A stretch of DNA of 64,000 nucleotides from Streptomyces sp. DT2A-34 (GCF_030499515.1 NZ_JASTWJ010000001.1:1674001-1738000), one strand, 5' to 3'. Shown: positions 44,162-56,255, counted from the first letter of the stretch. Notes: generated by a model from the sequence alone, not told the origin. Numbers and translations are program-made.

Positions 44162-45418
44162 ATGTCGGCATTGAGCAACACCAGCTGGGACCGCCGAAAC
44201 GTACTGCGGGCCGCGATGGGCCTGGCCGCCGCCGGAGGACTGGCCGCGTGCGGGAGCAACACCGGCCGGAGCAGCTCCGGCGACAGCCTCGTGCAGATGT
44301 TCCACGCGTACGGCGAGGCGGGCACCGAGCAGGCCATCAAGCGGTACGCGAAGGCCTACAAGGACGCCAACGTGACCACGCAGTGGATCACCAGCTCGGA
44401 CTACGAGAGCAAACTCTTCTCGTCCCTTCTCACCGAGAACGCGCCGGACGTCTTCGAGTTCCACCCGCAGATCCAGATGGTCAAGAGCGGCCAGGTGGCG
44501 GACCTGACCGACCTCATCGACCCGGTGAAGGACGACTTCAACCCGGCGGACATCAAGTCGCACACGGTCGACGGGAAGATATACGGCGTCCGCATGATCG
44601 ACGACCCGCAGTTCTTCTTCTACCGCAAGTCGATGCTGGAGAAGGCCAAGGTCGAGGTGCCGACCACGCTGGACGAGCTGATGGAGGCCGCCGCCAAGCT
44701 CACCACCGGCAAGGTCAAGGGCCTGTACATGGGCAACGACCTGCACAGCGTCAACGACACGTTGATCTGGTCGGCCGGCGCCGAGCACCTCACCGAGAAG
44801 AACGAGATCGCCTATCACACGGACGGCGTCGTCGAGGGCCTGAAGAAGATGCGCAAGCTGTTCACCAGCGGCGACCTCCTCCTCGGCGCTCCGACCGAGT
44901 CCTGGGACCCCTCCTCGTTCAACCAGGGCCTGTGTGCCATCCAGTTCTGCGGTATGTGGGCGATGCCGGCGATCCAGGACGCGCTCGGCGACGACTGGGG
45001 AATCTTCCCCTTCCCGAAGGTCACGGACGCCGGCAAGCCGTCGGTCTACAACGGCGGCTGGTCGATGTTCGTCAACGCCAAGGGCAAGAACGTCGACGCG
45101 GCCAAGGAGTACGTGAAGTGGCTGTGGATCGACCAGAAGAAGTACCAGGAGGACTGGGCCACGTCCTACGGCTTCCACATCCCGCCGCGCTCCTCGATCG
45201 CCGAGTCCGCCACCAAGCTCAAGTCGGGCAACGCCGCTGAGGGCGTCAAGCTCTTCAACGAGTTCGGTCACTTCGACAACATCGGCTGGACCCAGGCCAT
45301 GCGCACCGCCTTCGAGGACGTCTTCGCCAACTGCGTCCGCAAGAACATGGACCCGGAGGCCGCCCTCGACAAGTGCGACACGGCCGTCAACCGCGAGCTC
45401 AAGAAGCTGTTCGGATAG
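44162..45418 (+). CDS. Sugar ABC transporter substrate-binding lipoprotein
   Basis: A 418-residue extracellular solute-binding protein of family 1. The lipoprotein signal has a twin-arginine-like RRNVLRAAMG followed by the lipobox LAAC with C30; it is anchored to the outside of the membrane. The fold has the usual two lobes and the aromatic/acidic residues expected for binding an oligosaccharide. It is the first gene of an operon with two permeases and a beta-galactosidase, spaced 20 bp from the next gene. No ATPase is encoded here; in Streptomyces a shared MsiK-type ATPase usually serves such importers. Confidence 0.93.
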   Translation: MSALSNTSWDRRNVLRAAMGLAAAGGLAACGSNTGRSSSGDSLVQMFHAYGEAGTEQAIKRYAKAYKDANVTTQWITSSDYESKLFSSLLTENAPDVFEFHPQIQMVKSGQVADLTDLIDPVKDDFNPADIKSHTVDGKIYGVRMIDDPQFFFYRKSMLEKAKVEVPTTLDELMEAAAKLTTGKVKGLYMGNDLHSVNDTLIWSAGAEHLTEKNEIAYHTDGVVEGLKKMRKLFTSGDLLLGAPTESWDPSSFNQGLCAIQFCGMWAMPAIQDALGDDWGIFPFPKVTDAGKPSVYNGGWSMFVNAKGKNVDAAKEYVKWLWIDQKKYQEDWATSYGFHIPPRSSIAESATKLKSGNAAEGVKLFNEFGHFDNIGWTQAMRTAFEDVFANCVRKNMDPEAALDKCDTAVNRELKKLFG

Positions 45419-45438
45419 GCCGCAGGACGGATCACGAC

Positions 45439-46401
45439 ATGTCGACGACGACGCGCGACCTCGCGCGCCCCGCCCCGGCGAAGGCCTCACCGGCCAAGCC
45501 GCGGCGGGGTCTGCGGGGCAGCCCCACGCTCAACTTCTGGATCTTCACCGGGCCGTTCCTGATCGGTCTGGCGATCTTCGTCTACGCGCCGATCCTCTGG
45601 AGCCTCTGGCTCAGCTTCTTCGAGGCCCGCTTCACCGTCACACCCGACAAGTTCGTCGGCTTCGACAACTACAAGTACATGCTGACGAACGACGACTTCG
45701 TCGGCTCGCTCGGCACCTTCACCGTCTTCGCCGCGTTCATCGTGCCCACCACCTGGGCGCTCTCGCTGGGCCTCGCCCTGCTGGTGAACCGGATGCGTTT
45801 CATGCGGGCGTTCTTCCGTTCGGTCTTCTTCCTGCCGACCGCGTGCAGCTATGTGGCGGCCGCGCTGATCTGGAAGATGTCCATCTTCAGCGGCGTCCGC
45901 TTCGGCCTGATGAACACGGTCCTCGGCTGGTTCGGGGTCGAGAACATCGCCTGGCTGATCGACCCCAACCCGCCCTGGTACTGGCTGGTCATCGTGACCG
46001 CCCGGCTGTGGCTGCAGTCCGGCTTCTACATGATCCTGTTCATCGCGGCGCTGCAGAACATCCCGGACGAGCTGTACGAGGCCGCCGCCCTCGACGGCGC
46101 CAAGCCGGGCTGGCAGACCTTCCGGTACATCACCCTGCCCCAGCTGCGGGCCACCTCCACCGCGGTGATCCTGCTGCTGCTCATCGCCGCCTACCAGGCC
46201 TTCGACGAGTTCTTCAACCTACTGTCGAAGACCACCTGGGGCCGCCCGCCCCTCGTCGAGCTGTACTACAAGGCTCTGGGCGAGAGCCAGGACTACGGCG
46301 CCGGCAGCGCGGGAGCACTCATCCTGACCGTGCTGATCTGTGCCGTGACCCTGCTCCAGGGCAAGATCATGGGCTTTGGAAGGGGGGACGAGTCCAAGTG
46401 A
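45439..46401 (+). CDS. Sugar ABC transporter permease (MalF/UgpA type)
   Basis: A 320-residue permease, ATG 45439. Six membrane spans follow a basic, disordered N-terminus. The EAA loop that contacts the ATPase is clear: ELYEAAALDGAKPGWQTFRYITLPQL. It pairs with the next gene, which it overlaps by the GTGA junction at 46398-46401. Confidence 0.94.
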   Translation: MSTTTRDLARPAPAKASPAKPRRGLRGSPTLNFWIFTGPFLIGLAIFVYAPILWSLWLSFFEARFTVTPDKFVGFDNYKYMLTNDDFVGSLGTFTVFAAFIVPTTWALSLGLALLVNRMRFMRAFFRSVFFLPTACSYVAAALIWKMSIFSGVRFGLMNTVLGWFGVENIAWLIDPNPPWYWLVIVTARLWLQSGFYMILFIAALQNIPDELYEAAALDGAKPGWQTFRYITLPQLRATSTAVILLLLIAAYQAFDEFFNLLSKTTWGRPPLVELYYKALGESQDYGAGSAGALILTVLICAVTLLQGKIMGFGRGDESK

Positions 46402-47294
46402 CCACCACCACGCCTCAGGTGCGGAAGTCCGCGCCGACGTCAGGCAAGCCCCACCGTGTCCGGCGCGGCGGCGGCGTGATGAGCTCTACCGGCCTCTACA
46501 TCGCCACCGGCGTCGCCGCCGTCCTCTTCCTGATCCCGTTCTACGTTCTCCTGCGCAACGCGCTGTCCACGGATGCCGAGATCACCGGCGAGAACTGGAA
46601 GATCTTCCCCACGGACATCCAGTGGGGCAACATCAGCGAACTCTTCACGGACGAGACGGTCCCCTTCGCCCAGTCCCTGTGGAACTCGGCGGTCGTGGCC
46701 ACCCTGCACACCGTCGGCGTCCTGCTCGTGTGCTCCCTCGCGGGATACGGTCTGGCCCGCATCCCGTACAAGCACGCCAACAAGGTCTTCTACGCCGTCC
46801 TGGGCACCCTGATGGTCCCCACCGCGGTCACCTTCGTGCCCAGCTTCGTGCTGGTCTCGTCGCTCGGCTGGGTGGACACCTACCGGGGGCTCATCATCCC
46901 GGGCCTGTTCAGTGGTTTCACCTGCTTCCTTTTCCGGCAGTACTTCCTGGGGTTCCCCAAGGAGCTGGAGGAGGCGGCGCGCATGGACGGACTGGGCTAC
47001 TGGGGCGCGTACTGGCGCGTCGTGGTGCCCAACTCGCTGAACTTCTTCGCGGCGATGGCGACCATCACCTTCATCAACGGCTGGAACGCCTTCTTGTGGC
47101 CGCTGGTCATCGGCCAGGACCCGAGTTCGTGGACCGTCCAGGTCGCGCTCTCCAGCTACATGACCAACCAGACCGTCGTCTTCCACCTGATCTTCATGGC
47201 CACGGCCGTTTCCATCCTGCCCCTGGTGTTCGTGTTCCTCTTCCTCCAGCGCTGGCTGGTGCAGGGGATCGCACAGACCGGCATCAAGGGCTGA
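46398..47294 (+). CDS. Sugar ABC transporter permease (MalG type)
   Basis: A 298-residue permease starting at GTG 46398. It has six spans, with an EAA loop ELEEAARMDGLGYWGAYWRVVVPN. It completes the importer with the lipoprotein and the first permease, and the product is expected to admit a galactoside or similar disaccharide, given the beta-galactosidase downstream. Confidence 0.94.
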   Translation: MTTTTPQVRKSAPTSGKPHRVRRGGGVMSSTGLYIATGVAAVLFLIPFYVLLRNALSTDAEITGENWKIFPTDIQWGNISELFTDETVPFAQSLWNSAVVATLHTVGVLLVCSLAGYGLARIPYKHANKVFYAVLGTLMVPTAVTFVPSFVLVSSLGWVDTYRGLIIPGLFSGFTCFLFRQYFLGFPKELEEAARMDGLGYWGAYWRVVVPNSLNFFAAMATITFINGWNAFLWPLVIGQDPSSWTVQVALSSYMTNQTVVFHLIFMATAVSILPLVFVFLFLQRWLVQGIAQTGIKG

Positions 47295-50195
<2,901 letters not shown>

Positions 50196-50242
50196 GAAAC
50201 CGGAGTGAGGAAACTGTAAATCGATTGACCGATTGATCGACT

Positions 50243-50259
50243 TTCCGACACTGTCGGAA
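50243..50259. promoter_or_regulatory. 17-bp palindrome upstream of the ABC-2 operon
   Basis: TTCCGACA-C-TGTCGGAA is perfect around the central base. It is preceded by two CGATTGA repeats. It lies ahead of the exporter operon and could be a repressor site; no binding protein is known. Confidence 0.4.
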
Positions 50260-50268
50260 GGTCCACCC

Positions 50269-50300
50269 GCGGCCGGTCGGCACTCAAGCCGACCGGCCGC
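50269..50300 (+). terminator. 13-bp stem terminator after the beta-galactosidase operon
   Basis: GCGGCCGGTCGGC (50269-50281) pairs perfectly with GCCGACCGGCCGC (50288-50300) around a 6-nt loop. It separates the GH2 operon from the exporter genes. Confidence 0.8.
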
Positions 50301-50333
50301 GACTTGCTTCCGAGACAAGGGAGTTGATGTCCA

Positions 50334-51341
50334 TTGAGTGGCGCCATCGAGGTTCGCGGCCTTTCCCGGACCTTCCACACGAGCATCCGCCGCCCCGGTT
50401 TCGCGGGCGCACTGCGTTCCCTGGTCAATCCGCAGAAGGTCGCCAAGCACGCCGTCTCCGATGTGACCTTCTCCGTCGCCGCCGGGGAACTCCTCGCCCT
50501 GCTGGGCCCGAACGGCGCCGGCAAGTCCACCACCATCAAGATGCTCACCGGCATCCTCACGCCCACGGCGGGCGAGGCCCGGGTCGCGGGCGTGGTGCCG
50601 TACGAGGAGCGTGAGCGCAACGCCCGTAACATCGGCACGGTGTTCGGGCAGCGCACCCAGCTGTGGTGGGACCTGCCGGTGCGCGAGTCCTTCGCGATCC
50701 TGCGGGACATCTACGAGGTGCCGAAGGGCGAACACGCGGCCCGGCTCGAGGAGTTCGACGAGCTTCTGGACCTCTCCTCCTTCTGGGACACCCGGGTCCG
50801 CCACCTCTCCCTCGGCCAGCGCGTCCGCTCCGACCTGGCCGCCGCCCTGCTGCACGACCCGCCGGTGGTCTTCCTCGACGAGCCGACCATCGGCATGGAC
50901 GTGGTGGTGAAGGAGCAGGTGCGGGAGTTCCTGCGGCACCAGGTGGAGGAGCGCGGCCGTACGGTCCTGCTCACCACCCACGACATGACGGAGGTCGAGC
51001 GGCTCGCCGAGCGGGTCGTGCTGATCAACCACGGGCGGCTCGTCCTGGACGGCACCCTCGACGAGATCCGCCGCAAGTTCGGCTCGACCTGGCAGGTGCG
51101 GGTGACGCTCGCCGACCCGCACACCGAGGTCGGTTCCCTGCCGGGCATCGCGCTGCTGCGGCACGACGGCCCGCAGGCGGTCTTCGGCCCGGACGGCCCC
51201 GACGCACCGACCGTGCACCAGGCGCTGAAGCAGGTCATCGAGCGGTACGAGGTGACGGACCTGGCCCTCGACGAGGCGGACCTCGAGGACGTGATGCGGG
51301 CCGCGTACGTGCATGCCGAGTCCGTCGCAGAAGGAGCCTGA
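50334..51341 (+). CDS. ABC-2-type exporter ATP-binding protein
   Basis: A 335-residue ATPase. TTG 50334 begins the conserved N-terminus (SGAIEVRGLSRTF) with GGGAG upstream; an ATG at 50327 is out of frame. Walker A is GPNGAGKSTT, signature LSLGQRVRSDL, Walker B VVFLDEPTIGMD, and the H-loop LTTHDMTEVE. It carries a C-terminal extension like DrrA-type drug exporters. The following two genes encode its membrane partners. It probably exports a small molecule or a cell-envelope component, but the substrate is unknown. Confidence 0.93.
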   Translation: MSGAIEVRGLSRTFHTSIRRPGFAGALRSLVNPQKVAKHAVSDVTFSVAAGELLALLGPNGAGKSTTIKMLTGILTPTAGEARVAGVVPYEERERNARNIGTVFGQRTQLWWDLPVRESFAILRDIYEVPKGEHAARLEEFDELLDLSSFWDTRVRHLSLGQRVRSDLAAALLHDPPVVFLDEPTIGMDVVVKEQVREFLRHQVEERGRTVLLTTHDMTEVERLAERVVLINHGRLVLDGTLDEIRRKFGSTWQVRVTLADPHTEVGSLPGIALLRHDGPQAVFGPDGPDAPTVHQALKQVIERYEVTDLALDEADLEDVMRAAYVHAESVAEGA

Positions 51342-51342
51342 G

Positions 51343-52149
51343 ATGGCCGCCGTACTGCACGGCTGGCGCGCCGCCCGCGTCACCCCGCTCGGCGAGCTGC
51401 ACACGCCGCCCCGGATGACCGCCGTCCTGCTCCGGCTGACCGTCCAGGTGGTCCTGGTGGCCTCACTGTGGCGCGGCCTGTACGCGCAGACCGGCACCAC
51501 CGCCGGCCTGAGCCGCGAGCAGGCGGTCACCTACGCCGTCCTGGCCGTACTCGCCTCCCGGCTGCGGGAGTTGGACCAGTCCGCAGGCCGGGACATGGTG
51601 CTGCAGCACATGCACTTCGGCACGATCGTCTACTGGTACCTGCGCCCGCTGCCGCCCCAGCGCTACTACGCCCTGCGCGCCCTCGGCGAGCAGCTCTACG
51701 GGCTGGCATGGGCACTCGCCGGATACCTGGTCTGCCTGGCCGCCGGAGTCGTCGAGCCCCCCAAGTCGGCAGCCGTGGCAGGGGTGTTCGTGGTGAGCAT
51801 GCTGCTCGGCCAGTGGGTGCTGTACTACGTGATGCTCGTCCTCGACCAGCTGTGCTTCTTCACCATCCGCAACAACTCCGCGATGCTGATCCTGATCTTC
51901 GCGCAGAACCTGCTGTCCGGGGTGTACGCCCCGCTGTGGTTCTTCCCGGACTGGTTCATCACGCTGAGCGGCTTCCTGCCGTTCCAGGCGACGCTGAGCG
52001 TGCCGCTGTCGATCTACGTCGGCCGGATCGGACTGGCCGACGCGGGCGCCCAGTTGGCCATTCAGGCCGCCTGGGTGGTCGTGCTGGCGTTGTTCACCCG
52101 GTGGGTGTGGCGGCGGGCCGCGCGGCGCGTGATCTCTCAGGGAGGCTGA
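51343..52149 (+). CDS. ABC-2-family permease (exporter, subunit 1)
   Basis: A 268-residue protein with about six membrane spans, ATG 51343, one base after the ATPase stop. It has no ATPase motif and belongs to the ABC2_membrane_6 (DUF990-type) permeases, which work in pairs with a daunorubicin-resistance-like ATPase. Spans include VVLVASLWRGL, YLVCLAAGVV, VFVVSMLLGQWVLYYVM, and a C-terminal LAIQAAWVVVLALFTRWVW. Confidence 0.85.
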   Translation: MAAVLHGWRAARVTPLGELHTPPRMTAVLLRLTVQVVLVASLWRGLYAQTGTTAGLSREQAVTYAVLAVLASRLRELDQSAGRDMVLQHMHFGTIVYWYLRPLPPQRYYALRALGEQLYGLAWALAGYLVCLAAGVVEPPKSAAVAGVFVVSMLLGQWVLYYVMLVLDQLCFFTIRNNSAMLILIFAQNLLSGVYAPLWFFPDWFITLSGFLPFQATLSVPLSIYVGRIGLADAGAQLAIQAAWVVVLALFTRWVWRRAARRVISQGG

Positions 52150-52150
52150 C

Positions 52151-52966
52151 GTGTCGGTGAAGGCTGTGAAGTCCGTGCGCATCGTGTGGCGCATCACGCT
52201 GCTCAACATCCGTGCCGCGATGGAGTACCGCACCGAGTTCCTGCTGAACATCGCGATCGGCGCGATCTGGCAGGTGTCGGTGATCGTGTTCGCGACGGTG
52301 CTGCTGGCGCGGTTCACCGGGATGGGCGGCTGGGACAGCTCGGACGTGCTGCTGATCCCGGCGATCCGGATGCTCGCGCACGGGCTGTTCGTGCTTCTGC
52401 TGGGGCGGATGCACTTCGTCGGCCGGCAGATCCAGGAGGGAAGGATCGACGTCTACCTGCTGCGCCCGATGCCGGTGCACCGGCAGGTCCAGCTCGCCTA
52501 CTTCCCGACCAACGCGATCGGCGACCTCACGGTCGCGGCGGGCCTGATGGTGGGCGCGCTCAGCCGCAGCGACCTGGACTGGACGGCGGGCCGGGTGTCG
52601 TACCTGATCGCCGCGATCGTCGGCGGGATGCTGCTGGAGGCGGCCCTGTTCACGGTGGTGTCGAGTGCCTGCCTGCGCTTCCCGGCCGCCGACTACTGGA
52701 GCCGCTGGCTGGAGGAGTTGCTCGGCACGTTCGGCAGCTACCCGCTCAACATCCTCCCCCGAGCGGTGGGCGGCTTCCTGACGTACGCCCTTCCGCTCGC
52801 GTTCGTCGCCTACCTCCCGACGGCCGTCCTGACCGGCCACGACGACGACATCGGGGTGCCGTACTGGCTGGCGGCGGCGTCTCCGCTGCTCGGCATCGCC
52901 GGGTACCTGGCGGCACGGCTGGTGTGGCGCTGGAGCCTGAGGCACTACACGGGGGTGAACGGATGA
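52151..52966 (+). CDS. ABC-2-family permease (exporter, subunit 2)
   Basis: A 271-residue protein with six predicted spans, GTG 52151, one base after the previous stop. It resembles its neighbour's family (YRTEFLLNIAIGAIWQVSVIV; ...RMLAHGLFVLLLGRMHFVGRQIQEGRIDVYLLRP). The motif GRIDVYLLRPMP is typical of paired ABC2_membrane_6 permeases. Three genes in a row with 1-bp gaps form one operon. A 124-bp gap with no hairpin leads to the xylanase. Confidence 0.86.
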   Translation: MSVKAVKSVRIVWRITLLNIRAAMEYRTEFLLNIAIGAIWQVSVIVFATVLLARFTGMGGWDSSDVLLIPAIRMLAHGLFVLLLGRMHFVGRQIQEGRIDVYLLRPMPVHRQVQLAYFPTNAIGDLTVAAGLMVGALSRSDLDWTAGRVSYLIAAIVGGMLLEAALFTVVSSACLRFPAADYWSRWLEELLGTFGSYPLNILPRAVGGFLTYALPLAFVAYLPTAVLTGHDDDIGVPYWLAAASPLLGIAGYLAARLVWRWSLRHYTGVNG

Positions 52967-53090
52967 CGACTGGGCCTAGCCGCGCCGAAGCACATCAGCG
53001 CACGCCCCCGGCAACCTTGCGGGCGTTGGCGGCAACCCAAGAATGAACGCCCGCCCCGCGTCACCCGCCCCCAACCCCGCAGGAGGAGCC

Positions 53091-54164
53091 GTGTCCCCCA
53101 CTCCCGCCACTCCCGACACTCCCCCCAGCGCCCGCGCCCACCGCCGCCGGCGCCTTCTCCGTCCCCTCCCCCTCGCCGCCGTGGGCGCCCTCATCGCCTC
53201 CGCGGCCGTCGCGCTCCCCCAGCTCAGCCCGGAGGCCTCGGCCGCGACGACCCTGCGCGGGTACGCCGACGGGCCGTTGCAGAACGAGTCGGCGTACACC
53301 ACCGTCCTGGACCGGGAGTTCAACTCGGTGACGGCGGAGAACGCGATGAAGTGGGACGCGCTGGAGCCGAGCCGGAACAGCTACAACTGGGCGGCCGCCG
53401 ACCGCCTGGTCAACCACGCCGCCGCGCACAACCAGGGCGTACGCGGCCACACGCTCGTCTGGTACGCGCAGCTGCCGTCCTGGCTGAAGAACGGCAACTT
53501 CTCCGCCTCCGAACTGAACACCCTGCTGAAGAAGCACATCGACACGACCGTCGGCCGCTACAAGGGCAAGATCTACGCCTGGGACGTCGTCAACGAGGCG
53601 TTCAACGAGGACGGCTCGATGCGGAGTTCGCTGTGGCAGGACAAGCTCGGCACCGGCCACATCGCCAACGCCCTGCGCTGGGCGAACGCCGCCGACCCGA
53701 GCGCCAAGCTGTACATCAACGACTACAACATCGAGGCGGACAACGCGAAGAGCGACGCCCTGTACAACCTGGCGAAGCAACTCCTCGCCCAAGGCGTCCC
53801 GTTGCACGGCATCGGATTCCAGTCCCACTTCGTCGTCGGCCAGGTGCCGAGCTCGATGAAGGCCAACCTCAAGCGCTTCTCGGACCTGGGCCTGGAGGTC
53901 TCGGTCACGGAACTCGACATCCGCATCCCCCTGCCCGCCTCTTCCGCCGAACTCGCCCAGCAGTCCACCGACTACAAGACGGCGAGCGAGAACTGCCTGG
54001 GCGTCCCGCGCTGCGCGAACGTCACCGTCTGGGGCCTGACCGACAAGTACTCCTGGGTGCCGGGGACTTTCAGCGGGTACGGGGCGGCACTCCCGTACAA
54101 CGAGGGCTACGGGGCGAAGCCGGCCTACACGGGCCTGTCGAACGGACTCAATCCGGCGGCCTGA
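53091..54164 (+). CDS. Secreted GH10 endo-1,4-beta-xylanase
   Basis: A 357-residue secreted enzyme. GTG 53091 is chosen because AGGAGGAG lies directly upstream at close spacing; the longer frame from 53043 lacks one. The basic RRRRLLRPLPLAAVG region and an Ala-rich core end near ASA as a signal peptide. The GH10 TIM barrel has acid/base E169 (WDVVNEAFNE) and nucleophile E274 (SVTELDIRI), plus the conserved N-terminal AENAMKWDAL and HTLVWYAQLP blocks. It lacks a carbohydrate-binding domain. Releases xylo-oligosaccharides outside the cell. Confidence 0.95.
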   Translation: MSPTPATPDTPPSARAHRRRRLLRPLPLAAVGALIASAAVALPQLSPEASAATTLRGYADGPLQNESAYTTVLDREFNSVTAENAMKWDALEPSRNSYNWAAADRLVNHAAAHNQGVRGHTLVWYAQLPSWLKNGNFSASELNTLLKKHIDTTVGRYKGKIYAWDVVNEAFNEDGSMRSSLWQDKLGTGHIANALRWANAADPSAKLYINDYNIEADNAKSDALYNLAKQLLAQGVPLHGIGFQSHFVVGQVPSSMKANLKRFSDLGLEVSVTELDIRIPLPASSAELAQQSTDYKTASENCLGVPRCANVTVWGLTDKYSWVPGTFSGYGAALPYNEGYGAKPAYTGLSNGLNPAA

Positions 54165-54340
54165 GCGGCGGGGTCAGGGTCGGGGCAGCGGGCGGGCAGC
54201 GGCAACAGCAGGGACAGCACCGACGGAACATCACGTCTCTGACTGTTTCCCCAACGGCACTTGTACGTCACCCTGGTTGACGCAGAACCTGAGCAGGACT
54301 CACCTTCCTCCTCTGCCCACCCATCGGAGACACCCCCACG

Positions 54341-55660
54341 ATGAGAAGACTGATCGGTACGCTCGCGGCGGCCGCGCTGGTCGTCACCGGACTCACCGCC
54401 ACCGCGGCCACGCCCGCGACGGCCGCCACCTCGGGCTCCTTCAACGTCCTGACGTACAACATCGCGGGCCTCCCGCTCGGCCTCGGCGACAGCGACCCCG
54501 AGACGAACACGCCGCTGATCGGTCAGCGGCTGGCCCCGTACGACATCGTCAACGTCCAGGAGGACTTCAACTACCACGCCTCGCTGTACGCCAACGACAC
54601 CCATCCCTACCGCACGGCGACCAGTGGCGGCGCCGGTGTCGGCGACGGGCTCAACACCCTCTCGGACCTCGCCTTCGAGGACTTCGAGCGGGTGAAGTGG
54701 AACAACTGCACCGGCACCAACTGCCTGACCCCGAAGGGCTTCACGCTGGCCCGGGTGCGCCTCGCCGAGGGCGTGTTCGTCGACCTCTACAACGTCCACA
54801 CCAACGCCGACGCCGACGACGCCGCGCTCGCCGCCCGCCGCGCCAACGTCGAGCAGCTGTCGGACTTCATCCAGGCCAACTCCTCCGGCAACGCGGTGAT
54901 CGTCATGGGCGACACCAACACCCGCTACACCCGCACCGGCGACAACATCCGCACGCTGGCCGCCGAGAACGGCCTGACCGACGCGTGGGTGCGGCTGGTC
55001 AAGGGCGGCACACCTCCGGCGGCCGGGAGCGACGCGCTGCTCTGCGACGCGACGGCCCCGACCAACGACTGCGAGGTCGTCGACAAGGTCCTGTACCGCG
55101 GCAGCAAGCTGCTCACCCTCGACGCCACCCGCTACAACAACGACTGGGCGAAATTCCTCCGCGAGGACGGCGAGCACCTCTCCGACCACTTCCCGCACAC
55201 GGTCGACTTCACCTACACCCTCAACTCCTCCCTGAAGGCGAGCGACTTCTTCGGCGGCCCCCACGGCACCGCCTTCAACGACGCGGACGACCTGCCGACG
55301 TCGGTGTCCCCGCGCACCCTGACCCTGCGCGGCAGCGCCCGCCTGGACGCGGTGTCCCTGACGCACGACGGCGGCACAGCCCTCAGCCACGGCGGCACGG
55401 GAGGCACGGCGACGTCCCTGACCCTGGCTTCCGGCGAGCACCTCACCGCCGTAAAGCTGACACAGGGCCAGAAGGACGGTCGTACGCGGATCTTCTCGGC
55501 GTCGTTCACGACGGACAAGGGCCGCACGCTGTCCGCCGGGACGGCGACATCGGACAGCAAGACCTTCACGGCACCCTCCGGTTGGCAGATCGTCGGGTTC
55601 ACGGGTCGGTCGGGCGACGAGATCGACAAGCTGGGGGTGCTGTACGCGCCGATCGGCTGA
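54341..55660 (+). CDS. Secreted EEP-fold phosphodiesterase (sphingomyelinase/DNase I-like) with jacalin-like tail
   Basis: A 439-residue protein with Sec signal (MRRLIGTLAAAALVVTG...ATA). The endonuclease/exonuclease/phosphatase fold runs to about residue 300: LTYNIAGLPL, metal ligand E in VNVQEDFNY, GDTNTRYTR, and the catalytic H283 in LSDHFPHTV. Members include sphingomyelinase C and DNase I-like enzymes; the sphingomyelinase-like subgroup is favoured by the NIAGLP start. Residues about 310-439 form a jacalin-like lectin-type beta prism (HGTAFNDADDLP...LGVLYAPIG), probably targeting glycans. The exact substrate is not known. Confidence 0.85.
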   Translation: MRRLIGTLAAAALVVTGLTATAATPATAATSGSFNVLTYNIAGLPLGLGDSDPETNTPLIGQRLAPYDIVNVQEDFNYHASLYANDTHPYRTATSGGAGVGDGLNTLSDLAFEDFERVKWNNCTGTNCLTPKGFTLARVRLAEGVFVDLYNVHTNADADDAALAARRANVEQLSDFIQANSSGNAVIVMGDTNTRYTRTGDNIRTLAAENGLTDAWVRLVKGGTPPAAGSDALLCDATAPTNDCEVVDKVLYRGSKLLTLDATRYNNDWAKFLREDGEHLSDHFPHTVDFTYTLNSSLKASDFFGGPHGTAFNDADDLPTSVSPRTLTLRGSARLDAVSLTHDGGTALSHGGTGGTATSLTLASGEHLTAVKLTQGQKDGRTRIFSASFTTDKGRTLSAGTATSDSKTFTAPSGWQIVGFTGRSGDEIDKLGVLYAPIG

Positions 55661-55760
55661 CGGCCAGTGCGACGGCCGCCCGCCCCGCAGCCGTACGCGG
55701 GTGGGCGGCACGGCACAATGTGAACGGCCGCCGCCCGTCCGGCCCTTGTCCGCGACGCTC

Positions 55761-55925
55761 ATGTGGTGGCCCCGCTGGTTCATGACGCTGCCCGAGCTTC
55801 GCCACGAAGGTGATGTGGCCTTCTACCGGGCGCGTGTCGAGGCCAAGCCGGCGAAGTGGTCGGTCAAGTGGAAGCCGCCGCAGGCGGAGCTGCCCGTGCG
55901 CACGTACCGTGCGCCGCCGCGGTGA
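55761..55925 (+). CDS. Small ORF of 54 residues, uncertain
   Basis: ATG 55761 opens a 54-residue reading (MWWPRWFMTLPELRHEGDVA then FYRARVEAKPAKWSVKWKPP) that has good codon bias and a charged, mostly beta-like composition. A shorter start is ATG 55782. It overlaps the tail of the minus-strand kinase remnant. I do not recognise the family and would not exclude a chance frame. Confidence 0.35.
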   Translation: MWWPRWFMTLPELRHEGDVAFYRARVEAKPAKWSVKWKPPQAELPVRTYRAPPR

Positions 55926-56229
55926 GGCGCCGCAGTGCGGCCTGGGCGGGTGGGCCCCAGGTGGGCTTGCCTCCGGGCCGGCCCCGGACACCCGCGCTGC
56001 GGGACCGGCAGCGGCAGGTGCGGGGCGAGGGCGGGGAGGAAGGCGTATTCCTTGCGCAGCAGCTCGTCCGCGGACTGCGTCGCCCAGGGCAACCGGACGG
56101 CGAGGTCGTCGCCGAGCCGCCACAGCTGGTTGTCCCAGCCGCGCGCGCCGAGCTGCAGGGGGCGGTCGGCGAGGTCGGGGTGCTGGTCGTGCAGGAGGTC
56201 CGCCGCGCAGGGCGATCGGCGGTCGACTG
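55823..56229 (-). pseudogene. Remnant of an aminoglycoside-phosphotransferase-like (APH) gene
   Basis: The minus-strand frame from about 56229 reads DLLHDQHPDLADRPLQLG, then WDNQLWRLGDDLAVRLPWAT and the kinase start ELLRKEYAFLPALAPHLPL. This is the N-lobe of an APH/choline-kinase-type phosphotransferase. There is no start codon before it (a stop, TAG, lies upstream in frame). After PVPQR, near 56005, the similarity ends and the frame runs into unrelated sequence. The catalytic HGDL and DxD motifs are missing, so it is inactive debris. Confidence 0.6.
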
Positions 56230-56239
56230 GCTAACCTCA

Positions 56240-56255
56240 CTAGGATGTCTCCTAG
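56240..56255. promoter_or_regulatory. Probable TetR operator
   Basis: CTAGGA-TGTC-TCCTAG is a perfect 6-bp dyad with a 4-bp spacer, 59 bp before the TetR-type gene, and suits autorepression. Confidence 0.5.

Noticed and set aside
53043..53090. Longer xylanase start at 53043
   Set aside because: The strong AGGAGGAG site is directly before GTG 53091; the longer start lacks one.
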